This document shows positions 25,601 through 37,300 of a stretch of 64,000 nt of DNA, piece by piece. Position numbers and translations under genes: made by a program. The stretch covers positions 280,032 to 344,031 of the forward strand of contig HG738141.1 of assembly GCA_000499405.2 (NCBI GenBank), written 5' to 3'. The stretch is from Onchocerca volvulus. Taxonomy: Eukaryota; Nematoda; Chromadorea; Rhabditida; Onchocercidae. Position 1 is the first letter of the stretch. Every line of letters begins with the position of its first letter. Below the pieces are notes generated by a model, which saw only the letters and a list, made by a program, of their open reading frames with translations, was not told the DNA's origin and did no database searches.

Positions 25601-27724
25601 AAGCACGAGTTGTATTTTCTGATTTTAGATAGAAAAAGCTTTGATTCGGTGGTATATCCGGCAAGAAAAGTTTTTAATAACTCTAGTGGTTTTTCAAATT
25701 GAGATAGTTTAATTTTTCCGGCGCAACACATTCCTTTCGTTTCTCCATTAAATTTCTGAGCCTAACAATAAGGACATACTTCAGTCATCGTGCCAACGAG
25801 AACATGCAGGCTCAAACTATAATCATCAGCTGATTTGTAGCGGGATGCAGGGTGACTATAATTGCGTCATTGCTGAATATGGAGTCGTGTTTGACGCTGA
25901 TCAAGAAATACTAAAGGTGAAGTGGCGCGACATAGTTTCAAAGTGACGATAAACATGTTTACCACCAAAACGCTCCAATTCACAGATAAATGACAAAGAT
26001 CGTCGCAATAACAGCAATAATTCGGATTTCCAAGGGTTCCAATTCGACAGTTCAAAGCGACACGACAATAGCAATAATCCGGCAATTCACTTGAAAAATA
26101 TTCTTCTCTGTCAGCGGCAAAGGAAAGAATAAACCCAGTGATTAATTTACCTGGATATTCTCTGATAATTGTTATGAAGAATCACTTTTCATCAATCAAT
26201 AAAATCTTTCTCAACAAGATTCATCTCTGTCACCTCCGCACACTTATTGCTGACCTAGCCGAATCATAATAGCAAGAATCAATCTCCAATCAAACCAAAA
26301 TAGAAATCAAATTACAAAGCATCAGTTTTTTTCCTGAATACCAAAACCATGCGCTTTTTCTTTTCTTTTTTTCCACTTAACCAGATTCAGCTACAGCAAC
26401 GCGTATATAAAAACATGCGCGTATTTAAATGCAAAGTTGTGTCAAAATTTCAAAGCAATAGGTAAGAACTTTTCGATATGTAAGATTTTGAACTGATATA
26501 GATAATTAAGCGTATTTAAGAACTTTCGGAGGTTTAAGGTTTTTGAGATTTTGAACAAATGCACGTTGACATTTCTATTTATATAAACTAGCTGGAGACG
26601 GACACATGAAGATTGACCGGCTCCCACAGACTAACTGGGTCGACCACACTCCCCATAACTAAGTCCAGCTAGTACTTGAAACTTCGTGTAAATTATCGAA
26701 CTATAAAATGGCATTATAATCTAGTCGAACAATTTCGAAATTTGAAAAATATATCAAAAAATTTTGAAAAAATTGAAAATAAAATAAAATTGAAATCTAA
26801 AATGATATTAAATTTATGAATTATTTTAAAAAAATGTTGAATTGTTGAAAGAATTTCGAAATGGAATTTTTTCAGACCAGTTTTTATTATACTTCTTCAG
26901 CAGCATTAATCGTTTTTCACTCGGGATCTTTATTTGCATAAGGTTCCCAGTTTGTAACATTCTTGTGATCTATCGAGACCGATAGTTCGTTTGACTTGGA
27001 ATTATGATTGAAGGAAGAGAGGAGGAAAATTAAGTTAGGCAATTGAGTCGTCAAGAAGTGGTGTATATATTTGAGAGAGTATAGGGTTTACTTAGAAATT
27101 TGCGAACTAGTTATGATCTATTAGATGATTTGGTTGAAGAGGAGCAGGGATGAGTGAGAATTAGGAAATAGAATGTAGCAGGGATTGAAAAAATACGAAA
27201 TTATTATTGGTTACTATTGTTGCATTAGTGATTGAGAGTAAAGTTATGTCGATAAAATGGGTTCTTCAGATTATTTCTGGTGCAAAAATGCCGGTAAAAT
27301 ATATATAATTGTCATATTGGAATTTGGAATTTCAAAACTAACTTTTGTTGACGCGATAAGACTGTACCTTTAATTAAATATTTGTCTTAAATTTGTTTTT
27401 CAAGTATTTTTCTGATATTTATTGATCAGTATGATTTATTTATACTCATATAACTCGTTTTCTTAAATTTTGCTTTTGAAAGTGTGATTTCAGTTTAGCT
27501 ATGGTTGTAATTTTAATAAGAAAATAATAAAAGTTATATTACTTTTCGTCGCTTCTTATTTATAGTAATTCATTGCTACGCAATAAATTCAAAGCATTGT
27601 ATTTTATATACTCAGAAGATTGCATTTCATATGAATGGCAATGAATTATGATAAATAATTTCAATGTTATCGTGTTATTCTTTAAAACATTATTATTTTA
27701 TTTACTTAAATTCAATAATTACAG
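25601..27724. other. Intergenic region, unusually GC-richer in part
   Basis: From about 25550 to 26660 the sequence is visibly less AT-rich than its surroundings and lacks long homopolymers, yet no convincing exon was found. At 25988-26090 the phrase CAATAACAGCAATAATTCGG has a diverged second copy near 26067. The part at 26401-26640 matches sequence inside the nicotinic receptor gene and is listed as a dispersed repeat. The right part returns to AT-rich sequence in front of SRP14. Confidence 0.5.
26401..26640. repeat. Dispersed repeat, intergenic copy
   Basis: The stretch beginning TATAAAAACATGCGCG and continuing through AAATGCAAAGTTG and AAAATTTCAAAGCAAT matches two copies at 40929 and 41106 with scattered substitutions. 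Further on, TTTAAGAACTTTCGGA at 26515-26530 is found exactly, in inverse orientation, at 40900-40915, and ACTAGCTGGA/ACATGAAG-type words recur near both. This points to a mobile or formerly mobile family, probably nonautonomous; no coding part is seen. Confidence 0.6.
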
Positions 27725-28989
27725 ATGACGCTATTGGACAATGATCATTTCTTGGTAGAATTAGCGAAATTATTTCAAAAATGTCGAACCTCCAATCAAC
27801 ATACGATAACTATTACGCTAAAGCATTGTAAGTAATTCAGTTGCTTTATCTAAAGTGTGCTTTGTTTGTTTATTTTTTCTTTTTTGTAATGTTAAATTAA
27901 AATTTTTAATAATTAATGCAAAAATTTGAAATATAATGCAAAAATGTCAACCGGAGTATAAGATTTTTCATCATAATTTCGGGATGAAATTTTATTTTCT
28001 AAATCATTTCTTTTTTTCCGAAAATTTTTGATATATTAATTTGGTTTCTGCAAAGATTTTTATTCATACTACTATTATATTAATTGTAATCACTGATAGC
28101 TGAAGACGGTGAATCTAACTGGATAACTGAATGCTGGCTATTGTAAACTTATCGAAATATTGTTGTACTACTATTAGGTTTACTACATTGATCGGATAGG
28201 TTTTTTCATATTCAACTCAACTCACATTGTAAAATTATTTGGAATATGGTTTATATTTTATAAAACTCTATAAATTGGGAAGTAATTCAAATTTCATAAC
28301 TAACTGCTATCTTTGATACGTTTCGGATAAATTATTACCGATATACTGCTATTTTTTAATTAATTTTCAATTAATTTATTCGTTTATTTTTATTTACTCA
28401 TTTATTCATTTATATTTTTACCATACATTTTCAGATGATGGAAGGACGAAACCTTATCCAAAAAATGAAGCACAACAATCGCTAAAAGGCGAAGATCTTT
28501 GCCTCTTTCGAGTAAAACTTGGTGACAAGAAAATTAGTACTGTGGTAAGGATAAAGAAATGATTCAAAACTGTTCATTTATTTTATATTTATATATTCAT
28601 ACAAATATATATACTTATATTTATTCATTTACTTACTTATTCATTTATTTATGCAAAACAAGTAAGCTTTTGTGTTCATAATATGCATTTTCTGATTTTC
28701 CTTCCGAGTGAAATAGTTTGTCCTAAAATTTTTTCTGAAGTTAGTGGGATTCTTCTAAATGTAAAGATGTTTGGAAGCTCTTTTTCTCTTTCTATATATA
28801 TACATATATACACTTATTATTTTATTTGTTGTCTTTCAGGTTCATGCTAAAGAAGTGAACAAATTCCAGTTAGCATATGCCAGTGTTCTGAAAGCAAATA
28901 TGGATAATTTGAAGAAACGTGAACGGAAAACGGCAGCGGATACGAAACTTAAATCAATAAGTGCTTCAAAAAGCGTAGTGAAGATTTAA
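27725..28989 (+). CDS. SRP14: Signal recognition particle 14 kDa protein (SRP14)
   Basis: Three exons, 27725-27827, 28435-28544 and 28840-28989 (TAA), join in phase to 120 residues. SRP14 pairs with SRP9 on the Alu domain of SRP RNA and delays elongation while the ribosome is brought to the endoplasmic reticulum. Recognisable segments, in order, are LLDNDHFLVELAKLFQKCRT near the N-terminus, then YDGRTKPYPK, then KKISTVVHAKEVNKFQLAYA and a basic tail LKKRERKTA. These match the animal SRP14 pattern closely; the human protein is slightly longer (136 residues) because of a longer C-terminal tail. The start is well supported: ATG directly follows ATTACAG, which could serve as a trans-splice or cis-splice acceptor. 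All donors and acceptors are canonical. No defect was seen. Confidence 0.96.
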
Positions 28990-30052
28990 TTAACATATAA
29001 ATTTTAGCAGTATAATTTAGAATCACACACATTCTTTTTTCAAGGAATTATGTAAATTACATATTGTTTTTTGTTATATAAAAAAGTACCACTACCTTTA
29101 TTAATATTTACAAAATTTGCAGATTTCTGTAAAATTTTGTTGCTATATAATTTTTTGCATATATTCCTTTTTATGCCTGTTTAGTAATCATTGTAATGTT
29201 GTAGAATAGCCATTTTCGCCAATTATCACTGCATCAGTATTTTTGTGACAAAGAAAACAAATTTTATGATGCGCTTTGAGATGAGCAAAGCAAGCACTTC
29301 TCTATGATAAATCATTGTCTGATATACTGTACCGTGCTTTATTTGCACTTTGAAAAAAAAAAAAAAGGCTCGGCGAAAAGTTATGTCTGTTATTTTCTTT
29401 AAAGGATAATAAAATTTATTGTTATTCACTAATGATAATTTATTTATTCTGTTGTTTTATACACCATTTGAAACAACCGGACGCCACTGATTAATATATG
29501 CAGAAATAAATTTGAATTTGCAATGGAAATTGCTTTTCCAAATTTTGCTTTATAATTGAGTTCCAAAAGTAATATTTTAATTATCTTAAAGAAAGAAGAA
29601 AATCTGTTAAGCGTTTGGTGATAAACTGACGTCCTGTAATATCAGCAGCGGTACTTTCTTTACGGTAGTATATTTGCTGAAGTGATATAATCGTAAGGTA
29701 ACGAAAATCGGACTTAAACATCAAAAAAAAAAAAAAAAAGAAATGATTTGTTTCACATTAACCCGATTATTCATTTCTCTTATTAAGAGTTAGCCAGTTA
29801 ATAATTAAATGTTCAGTATTGTTCCATACAAAATAACTCAAAATTTAATTTTGATATAATTTAATTTTTGCAATACAACATGAGGGGAAGTTTCTTTTAT
29901 TTTGCATATTTATTTCTGAATAGTAAAATTTACTACAAAAAAATATACCAAAAAATAATTATTTGAATATAAAAGGAGGATATCTATGAGGAATACATAA
30001 TATACCAAGAAATAATTATTTGAATAGAAAAGGTGGATATATATGAGGAAAT
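28990..30052. other. Intergenic region between convergent genes
   Basis: Lies between the 3' ends of SRP14 (plus strand) and the small secreted protein gene (minus strand), so it should hold both 3' UTRs. Apart from A/T runs and the 57-bp duplication at its right end, no further element was recognised. Confidence 0.5.
29943..30050. repeat. 57-bp tandem duplication
   Basis: ATATACCAAAAAATAATTAT at 29943 returns as ATATACCAAGAAATAATTAT at 30000, and the rest of the unit (TTGAATA, AAAAGG, GGATAT, TATGAGGA) is also shared. The two copies differ at a few positions. They sit directly after the stop codon of the minus-strand secreted protein, in its presumed 3' UTR. Confidence 0.85.
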
Positions 30053-31440
30053 TTATGGTAGATTTGTTCCACAAATTATTGCCATATTTTTTTCATAATC
30101 TTTTTCATCCTGAGCATTTCGTATATTATTGATTGTTTCGATTATTTTTCGAGCATCTTGTTCAATTTCATTAATTTTATCCTTTCCTTTCACAAATTCT
30201 TCCGGGAATTGTTCATTTGTTTCATGAAGTTTTTTCGCGTATAGTTTGATATCATAAGCAAGTTTCGTAAGTTTTGATTGATTATCAGATATATTGTCCT
30301 GAAACAATGATGAGAAATAATTAAATGCATTTTTCAGAAAAAAAATTTCACTAATATTTTTTGAAAAAAAGAAATTCCGAAATGATTATATATGTTTATT
30401 TTCTTATATGATTAAGAAAAAAGATTCATCTGGTAGCTTTTTTATTCGTGAAATTTCTGAAAAGTATTATTAACTTTCCAATTTTCAGTATTACGTTCTT
30501 CAAATATTTCAGTAATTCCATTTTATGTCTGTATTTATTGAAAGATCCTTATTTTAAATTTTTAGAGGTTGACAAAATTATCAAAAAATTTGTCATAAAT
30601 TTAAAAAATCATAAGTTAAGAATGTCAGAAATATATTAGGCGTCTTGTATTTTTGAAAAAATCAATTCATTTTCTGTTTTAGAGTCATAAATTAATTTTA
30701 ATTAGTTTCGAGAATGTTTTAATTATGTGATTTAAAAATTAGGGAATTTATAAGATAAAATTTTGATATTTGCTTTTTCAAGTGATGGATGATTAAACAA
30801 TTATCTGCAAATATTAAAATATCGATTACAGTTTTTAATTCGTTTGTAAATTTTATTAATATGTAAAAAAAGAATTTTGTCAATGTTTAATTTAATCAAC
30901 TGATAAATTCTCTTATCAATTTCTTTCACAATTCTAATATTTATTATTTTAAAAAGTAACGTTAATTAGAGATTAATTAAAACTGATATTAATTAGAAAA
31001 TTAACATTAGATGAATTACAAATTCTTTTTATGTGTTCAATTCTGTATGTGTAATATTATTACTGCGAATTATTATCATTATCAGTTATCAATCTGATAA
31101 GATAAGACATAACTATTGCTGCTATAATCGATATTAAATTGATCATTTCTATTTCAATTTTAAATTCCATCAAATGATATGTGTTTATCAAAACAAATAT
31201 TCGCAACATAAATCATAAAAATTTTAATTAAATATTAGAAATATCAGTTATAGTAAAATACTTTTGCATGATCTGTTGCTGATTGCAAGAATTGTAATCC
31301 CAAATTTCTTTTTTTTCAAATTTAGTTTTTTTTTTAACTTTTTTAAAATAAAATAAATTTACCTGAATACTTGCTCCATTTATTTCTCCAACAAACCAAT
31401 AGCAAAGCATCAATATATGAATTGTTTGAAAGCAATTCAT
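30053..31440 (-). CDS. Small secreted helical protein, family unknown
   Basis: Two exons on the minus strand, 31363-31440 and 30053-30298, join in phase 0 at a CAG|GTAAAT donor and a TTTCAG acceptor to give 107 residues. Residues 1 to about 22 (MNCFQTIHILMLCYWFVGEI) form a clear signal peptide; the first exon encodes little else. The mature part is strongly helical and charged, with heptad-like spacing (KLAYDIKLYAKKLHETNEQF and similar), and only one cysteine near the C-terminus. The layout, a signal peptide exon plus one helical exon, is common among excreted/secreted proteins of parasitic nematodes. No domain such as SXP/RAL-2 could be confirmed. Secretion is well supported; function is unknown. 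Confidence 0.75.
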
Positions 31441-34042
31441 TTTCTTATCAATTCTTTTTTTTTTTTGATTAAACTTTATATCTAAATAATTCTGATCATT
31501 TCTTATACAATTTCATACCATAGAGATAATTTTAAAAAATGTTCAGAATGATTATTAATTAATCAATTAAAGCTATAAATTAGAAGTTTTTCGTAAATAT
31601 CACGAAATTAATCGGAAATTAATTACTTTAAAACATTGCAAAAGCAAAGATTAATATAATAATTGATCAAAACAATGATAACAAATCATAAAAAAAAAGG
31701 ATGAAAAAAGGAAATTTATGTATTTTTATAAAATTAATATATAAATCATTTTTAGAATATTCTAGTTTAATGATGATATTACTGATCAATTTCAAATGTT
31801 TGTAATTCATCTGTTTTAATTATTAGAATATAATATTACTAATCAATTTGATCAGAAATATTGAATATTAGAATATAATATTATTAATCAATTGCTGATC
31901 GAATATTATAATCAATTTCGAAATTTTAAGCAAAAATATTAAACATTAAATTGCTAAATATTAGCAATTTGAAAAAAAAAAATGGTGCGAAATTAAGTAC
32001 AATTCTATTTTGAATTTTTATTTATTTCTAGGAAAATTTTTAGATAGAATAAAAATTGCGATACTAATAATGTTTAGCGAAATTTTGTAATCGTAAATTT
32101 TTGAGAATTAATTTTAACATAAAAATAAAATTAAAACAAAAAAAAAAGGTTATATTTGCTAAATAATAATTTTAAAAATCGAAAATAAAGCTTGAGTTTC
32201 GTAGCTATTTTAATATTTTTAACTATGTAAACATCATTTAACCATTATATTTATATATATATTTATTTATTTATATAAATACATAAATATGCATATATAA
32301 TACCGGATTATCGAATTATTTATGAAACAATTTTTGAATTTCGTTTATTATTTACTAATTATGCCGGAATTTAACAGGTTATTTGTAATATTATGTGGAA
32401 ATTATAACCGAACTAAAATTATAATCCATCCATAAATAGTCGGAATTAAAGGTATTTTAACATTTAATTATTATAAAACTATAATTGTAATCAATCCATC
32501 CAACGGATAGCAATTTATAAAAGATAATTTGAAATTTTACAACTATTTCTTTCCTCTATTTATATATATATATTAAAAATATGAGTGGAAAATGAATAAT
32601 GTAAAAATTAAAATAATAAATTAATAAAAAATCGAATCAAATTGAAGGAAAAAAATCGAATTTTTTCAAGTTATATGCAAATATATTTATAAAATTTTAT
32701 AAAGATCAATTTCTTTTTTTTTCAATTTGATCAATTATTATTTGTCAAATTTGCATCAATAAAATAATTTTACTTAAAATATTATTTTCATCCTGGATTT
32801 TCCTTTTTTTTTTTTTTTTGAAAAATTTTTGCAAATTACTGTTATTTAATTAATTTAAAAAGGATAAAATTTCATGAAATGCAACTTTTTAAATTCCTGC
32901 TCATTATTATTGTAATTTGAAACTCATTTAATTACTATTTTCGATATTCGATATTTTTAATAATTATGATTATCTTGTTCAATGTGATAAGGGAAAGAAA
33001 TGAATAAAACTGTGGAAAACTCTTTTTTTTTTTTTTGATAATAATGAATAGATTAATTAATTTATTTATTTGCATGAAAAATTTGAAATGCCAAATTCTT
33101 TGATATATTTGGAATTAAATGATTTGTGATATACGTAGAAGATATCGAAATGTTACTCTTAATATTATTTTTTAAATTTTAACATTTTAAGAAAGAAAAA
33201 TTAGTTTTTTAATATAATTAAGTTTTTTTTTTCGATATTTATTATATTAATATCATTTTAATCGATTTTGAGAATAGTTGAAGTATTATTACATGTTTTT
33301 ATTATCTTTTAACAATTATCAGTGTATTGAAATTTTCATGATATGAATTCAATAAACAAATTTTTTTATTACTTAATAATTGTTTTCATTAATTATTGTA
33401 GTAGTAATACTTTTGTATTTTAAATTATTTACAAAACAAAGAAATTTGTTTCACAAATTTGATTTTATTTAAAAAAAGCAAAAATTTAAATTTGACAAAA
33501 CAATGAATTTCTTTTATTTTTTAAACAATTTAAAAAAAAAAAAATAGCAATAAGCAGAATAATAATGCAATAAAAATGCAAAAAAAAATTTTTTTTTGAT
33601 AAATTTTCAGATATTTGCATGCAAATAATATTTTCATATATGTATTCAAAATTTTTTTATCCAATAAATTAATTATTACAATTTTGTAATAATTAATTAT
33701 CGATATAATAATCTGCATTTCTTTTTTAGATATTTTACATTTTGCATTTTTTTTTCAAAATTATTAATGTGTAATTATAATTTTTGTAATAAATTAATGA
33801 AATAATTAACTATTCGACAAATCAATTATTATTGTATATTTGAATAAAACAAAATAAGTTTGATCTAATTTTCTTTATGTATTTTTTATTGACAAAACAA
33901 AAAAATGAAATTTGTTTAAATAATTGATTGAATGAATTATTGATGAATGAAATTTTGATAAAAAAGAAATTTTAAATCTGAAAATTTCATTTCTTTTTTT
34001 TTTTTAAATAAAAAATTTGAACTAATAAATATAGTTAAAAAT
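31441..34042. other. AT-rich intergenic region
   Basis: Lies between the 5' end of the small secreted gene and the 3' end of the receptor gene, so it should contain the promoter of the former. A short near-identical duplication (ATTAGAATATAATATTA, about 48-bp spacing) lies at 31823-31890. No exon was recognised; open frames are A/T-driven. Confidence 0.5.
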
Positions 34043-34344
34043 TTATTTAAGAATAAAATACGGTGAAAGTAATATTCCACATGATGAAGCAATTATAAAT
34101 ATTGTAAAAATATAAAAACATAAACGATCAACAACAATTGCTGCAAATTTCCAATTATTCGCTTTTGCATCATCTTTTTCCGCATCAATCATACGTTTAG
34201 TTATCATCTAAAATTAAAAATTAAAAATAAAAATTTTTTTTTTAAATTTTATTTTTATGTTTTTTTTTTAGAATTATTTTCAAAAAAAAAAAACTTTAAA
34301 TATATGTTTTTACAAAATTTAACATCCTTGTTAGTTTATTAAAA

Positions 34345-34386
<42 letters not shown>

Positions 34387-37300
34387 NTTTTTTTTTTTTT
34401 TTTTTTAGATAAATAATGGGATGAAATACAAATAAATTATAATCTTTCATTAATCATATTTATTACGATATTAATTTAATTAACCTAATGTTGCTTAATA
34501 TTTTCCTATTTCTTCCACTTTTTTTTTTTTTGGCAAAATTTAAATTTACCTTAAGTTCCTGATAGATTCGTTGTAAAATGAGCAAAGTAGCCTCTTGGCC
34601 AACATCAATGGATGGATTCATTTGGCTCAATATAGGCCCATTAACTACCGTTGAAATAGGACTTTTACCATTTGAAATACCAGCCATATAATGATAAACC
34701 CTACAGTCAACATCTAACGAATTAGACCTAAATTATACCAATATATTAATAAATTTATTAAATTAATTAAACCTTTTATGAAATGAGTTTTTATGCAAAT
34801 TTAATTCTTTATTTCAAATTTTTCAAATTTCCGTGTAATTTTTCAAAAATCAATTGCAAAATTATATCAAAATTTTATAAATTAAAAAAAATGATTTATT
34901 TTTTATTTTTGTTTTTAATTCATTTTTTTCTTTTTAAAATAACTCCTTATTAAAAAGCAAGGAAACAATTTGAAAAAAAGAAAAAAACTAATAAAATATA
35001 GACTAATAAATATAAAATAAATCGAATAACAACTATAAAGTGCATGAATAAATAAATAATAAAAATAATAATAGACAGTAATAAGTTTTATACAGTATAA
35101 TTAGAGTACAACTTGATTACGGTAGAGCTTATACAGTATAACTTGATTTACAAATTTTACATTATATATCGTAATTTTTTAATTTTTTTCATTTACCTCA
35201 AACTTGATTCCGCCTCTTTAATATTCCTTATAAGTGATTCACTATGCGTTGTCGTTGGTTTTTTAAATGGAAGTAATGATGGTAACGTTTTCCATGATAA
35301 ATTAACTCCTGGCCGATGTATTCGAAGTAGATACGGTAGCCAATACAGTAGTAATGTTTTAGTCTGATATTATTTAATTTAATTTTTAAAAAGAAAAAAA
35401 CTTCTTTTCCACATTCTTTTTTTTTTTATGTAAATTTTTTGTTTGTTTTTAGAAAAATTGACAGAAAAAAATCAATCGTTTCTTTTCATTTCCTTTTTAT
35501 TCGCTTCTTTATTTATTTTGTATCTTTTTCCCACTCAAAAATTTAATTTTTTTTTCAAAAAAAAAAAAACTAATCACTAACCAAAGTACCCATTTCATGT
35601 GTTTCAGATGTTCGATAATGCAAATTTAAAACGTAGACGGTGAAAACTGTTGATGCCGTAACGACAATTAAGCAACAAGAAAAAAATATTCCTGAAATAA
35701 TCATGAACATAAAATAAAAATTTCACGTACAATTATAAAAATGTGAAAATTTTCTAAAAAATATTAGGAACAAAAGAAAAAAAGAAATATTTCCGAAACA
35801 AAAAAGAAAAAATAAGTATGAAATTTATAGTAAAATTTTTGTCATATCCTTAACTTGCGTTTTATTTAGTAAGCAAAGAAATATGCATTTAATATTAAAA
35901 TATTCTGAAACGTACAAAACTACATAAATTTATTTTTACAAAGAATAAATGAAATTTTTAAGAATTTAAAAAATTTCTTTATTTCCAATTGCATTACTAA
36001 ATAGCACAATTTAATGAAAGAATTTGCTTAATTGAAAGAGACTTTTTTATAGTTTTTTGCCAAAAAAAAAACTAATTTATAAAAAAATAACAAATTTTAA
36101 TAAAAATAAAAAAAAATAATTTCAATAAAAAAATAATTATGTGTAGGATTAATCATTTAGGAGCAATGATAATATGATATATCTTTTCGTTAAACACTAA
36201 CAGATAACAATCACCTATTATTTTGTAGAAATAAATTGATCACGATCAAAGATTATTGATTTTCATTAAATTATTTTATTTATCTTTAATTAGAAAAAAA
36301 AAAGATCTTGATATTTTATTTATAATTTTAAAAGCCTTAACATAAATATCCCGTAGTCCTTTTCATATCATTTATCACTATCATATCATATATACCATTA
36401 AGAATTAATCAGAAATCTATATCTATTTAATATATTTCAATTAAAATTATTAAATATGAAAAAATATTGAAATTTTCAACCTAAAAGTGGCACTGCTTCT
36501 GAGGTTGGCGGTGACATTTCGGATACAACACTAAGAAAGAAGCATATTGATAAGAGTACTGTTATTTCTGCAAATAAAAATTTCTTTTTTTTTTCAAACT
36601 TTTTTTTTGAAAATTTTATTTTAATATTAATAGAAAATCAGCATTTGAAAAATTTAATATTTCAATTTTTAATTATTTATATAATTGCTAAAAATTTGTT
36701 GCAAAATTTTAACAAATAATATTGAAAATTTACGTAAAGTGATCTTTTCACCAGCATCAGGTGGTAATGTAAAACCGAGTAATGTCATCATTGTTGTTAA
36801 TATACATGGCATTATTAAGTTAAAACCTAAAAAAAAAAATTACAAATTTGATTAATTTCGTTGAAACTTTAAAAAATTACAAATTATTAAGTTGAAATCT
36901 AAAAAAATTACAAATTTAATTAATAAATTTAGAAATATGCTTCTTTTTTTCGCCACAGTTTTATTTTCAAATAGCACTATAAATAATTTTTTTATAATTT
37001 AAAATTTTGATATAATTAATTTGAAATCGTAAAATTTAAAATTTTCCAAATTTAGATTATATTTTAAAATATAAAATAAAAAAAAAAACCATAATATAAT
37101 GCACGACGCCTTAAATGCAAATAAAATTTGAGGTCAGGATATGGTTCTGGACAACATTCATAAAATTTAACCGTTCTTGATACCGTAGTTACTGAAAGAA
37201 CAACAAATAATCAATCTATGTTCCTTAAAAATTGATTGTGAAAAATTGAATGAAAAAAAAAATAAAATTATTTTCGAAAAAAAAATAATTGAAAAATTGA

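Noticed and set aside
25867..26085. Minus-strand open frame with several Cys
   Set aside because: Cysteine spacing fits no domain; located in a repeat-like GC-richer stretch, no splice partner.
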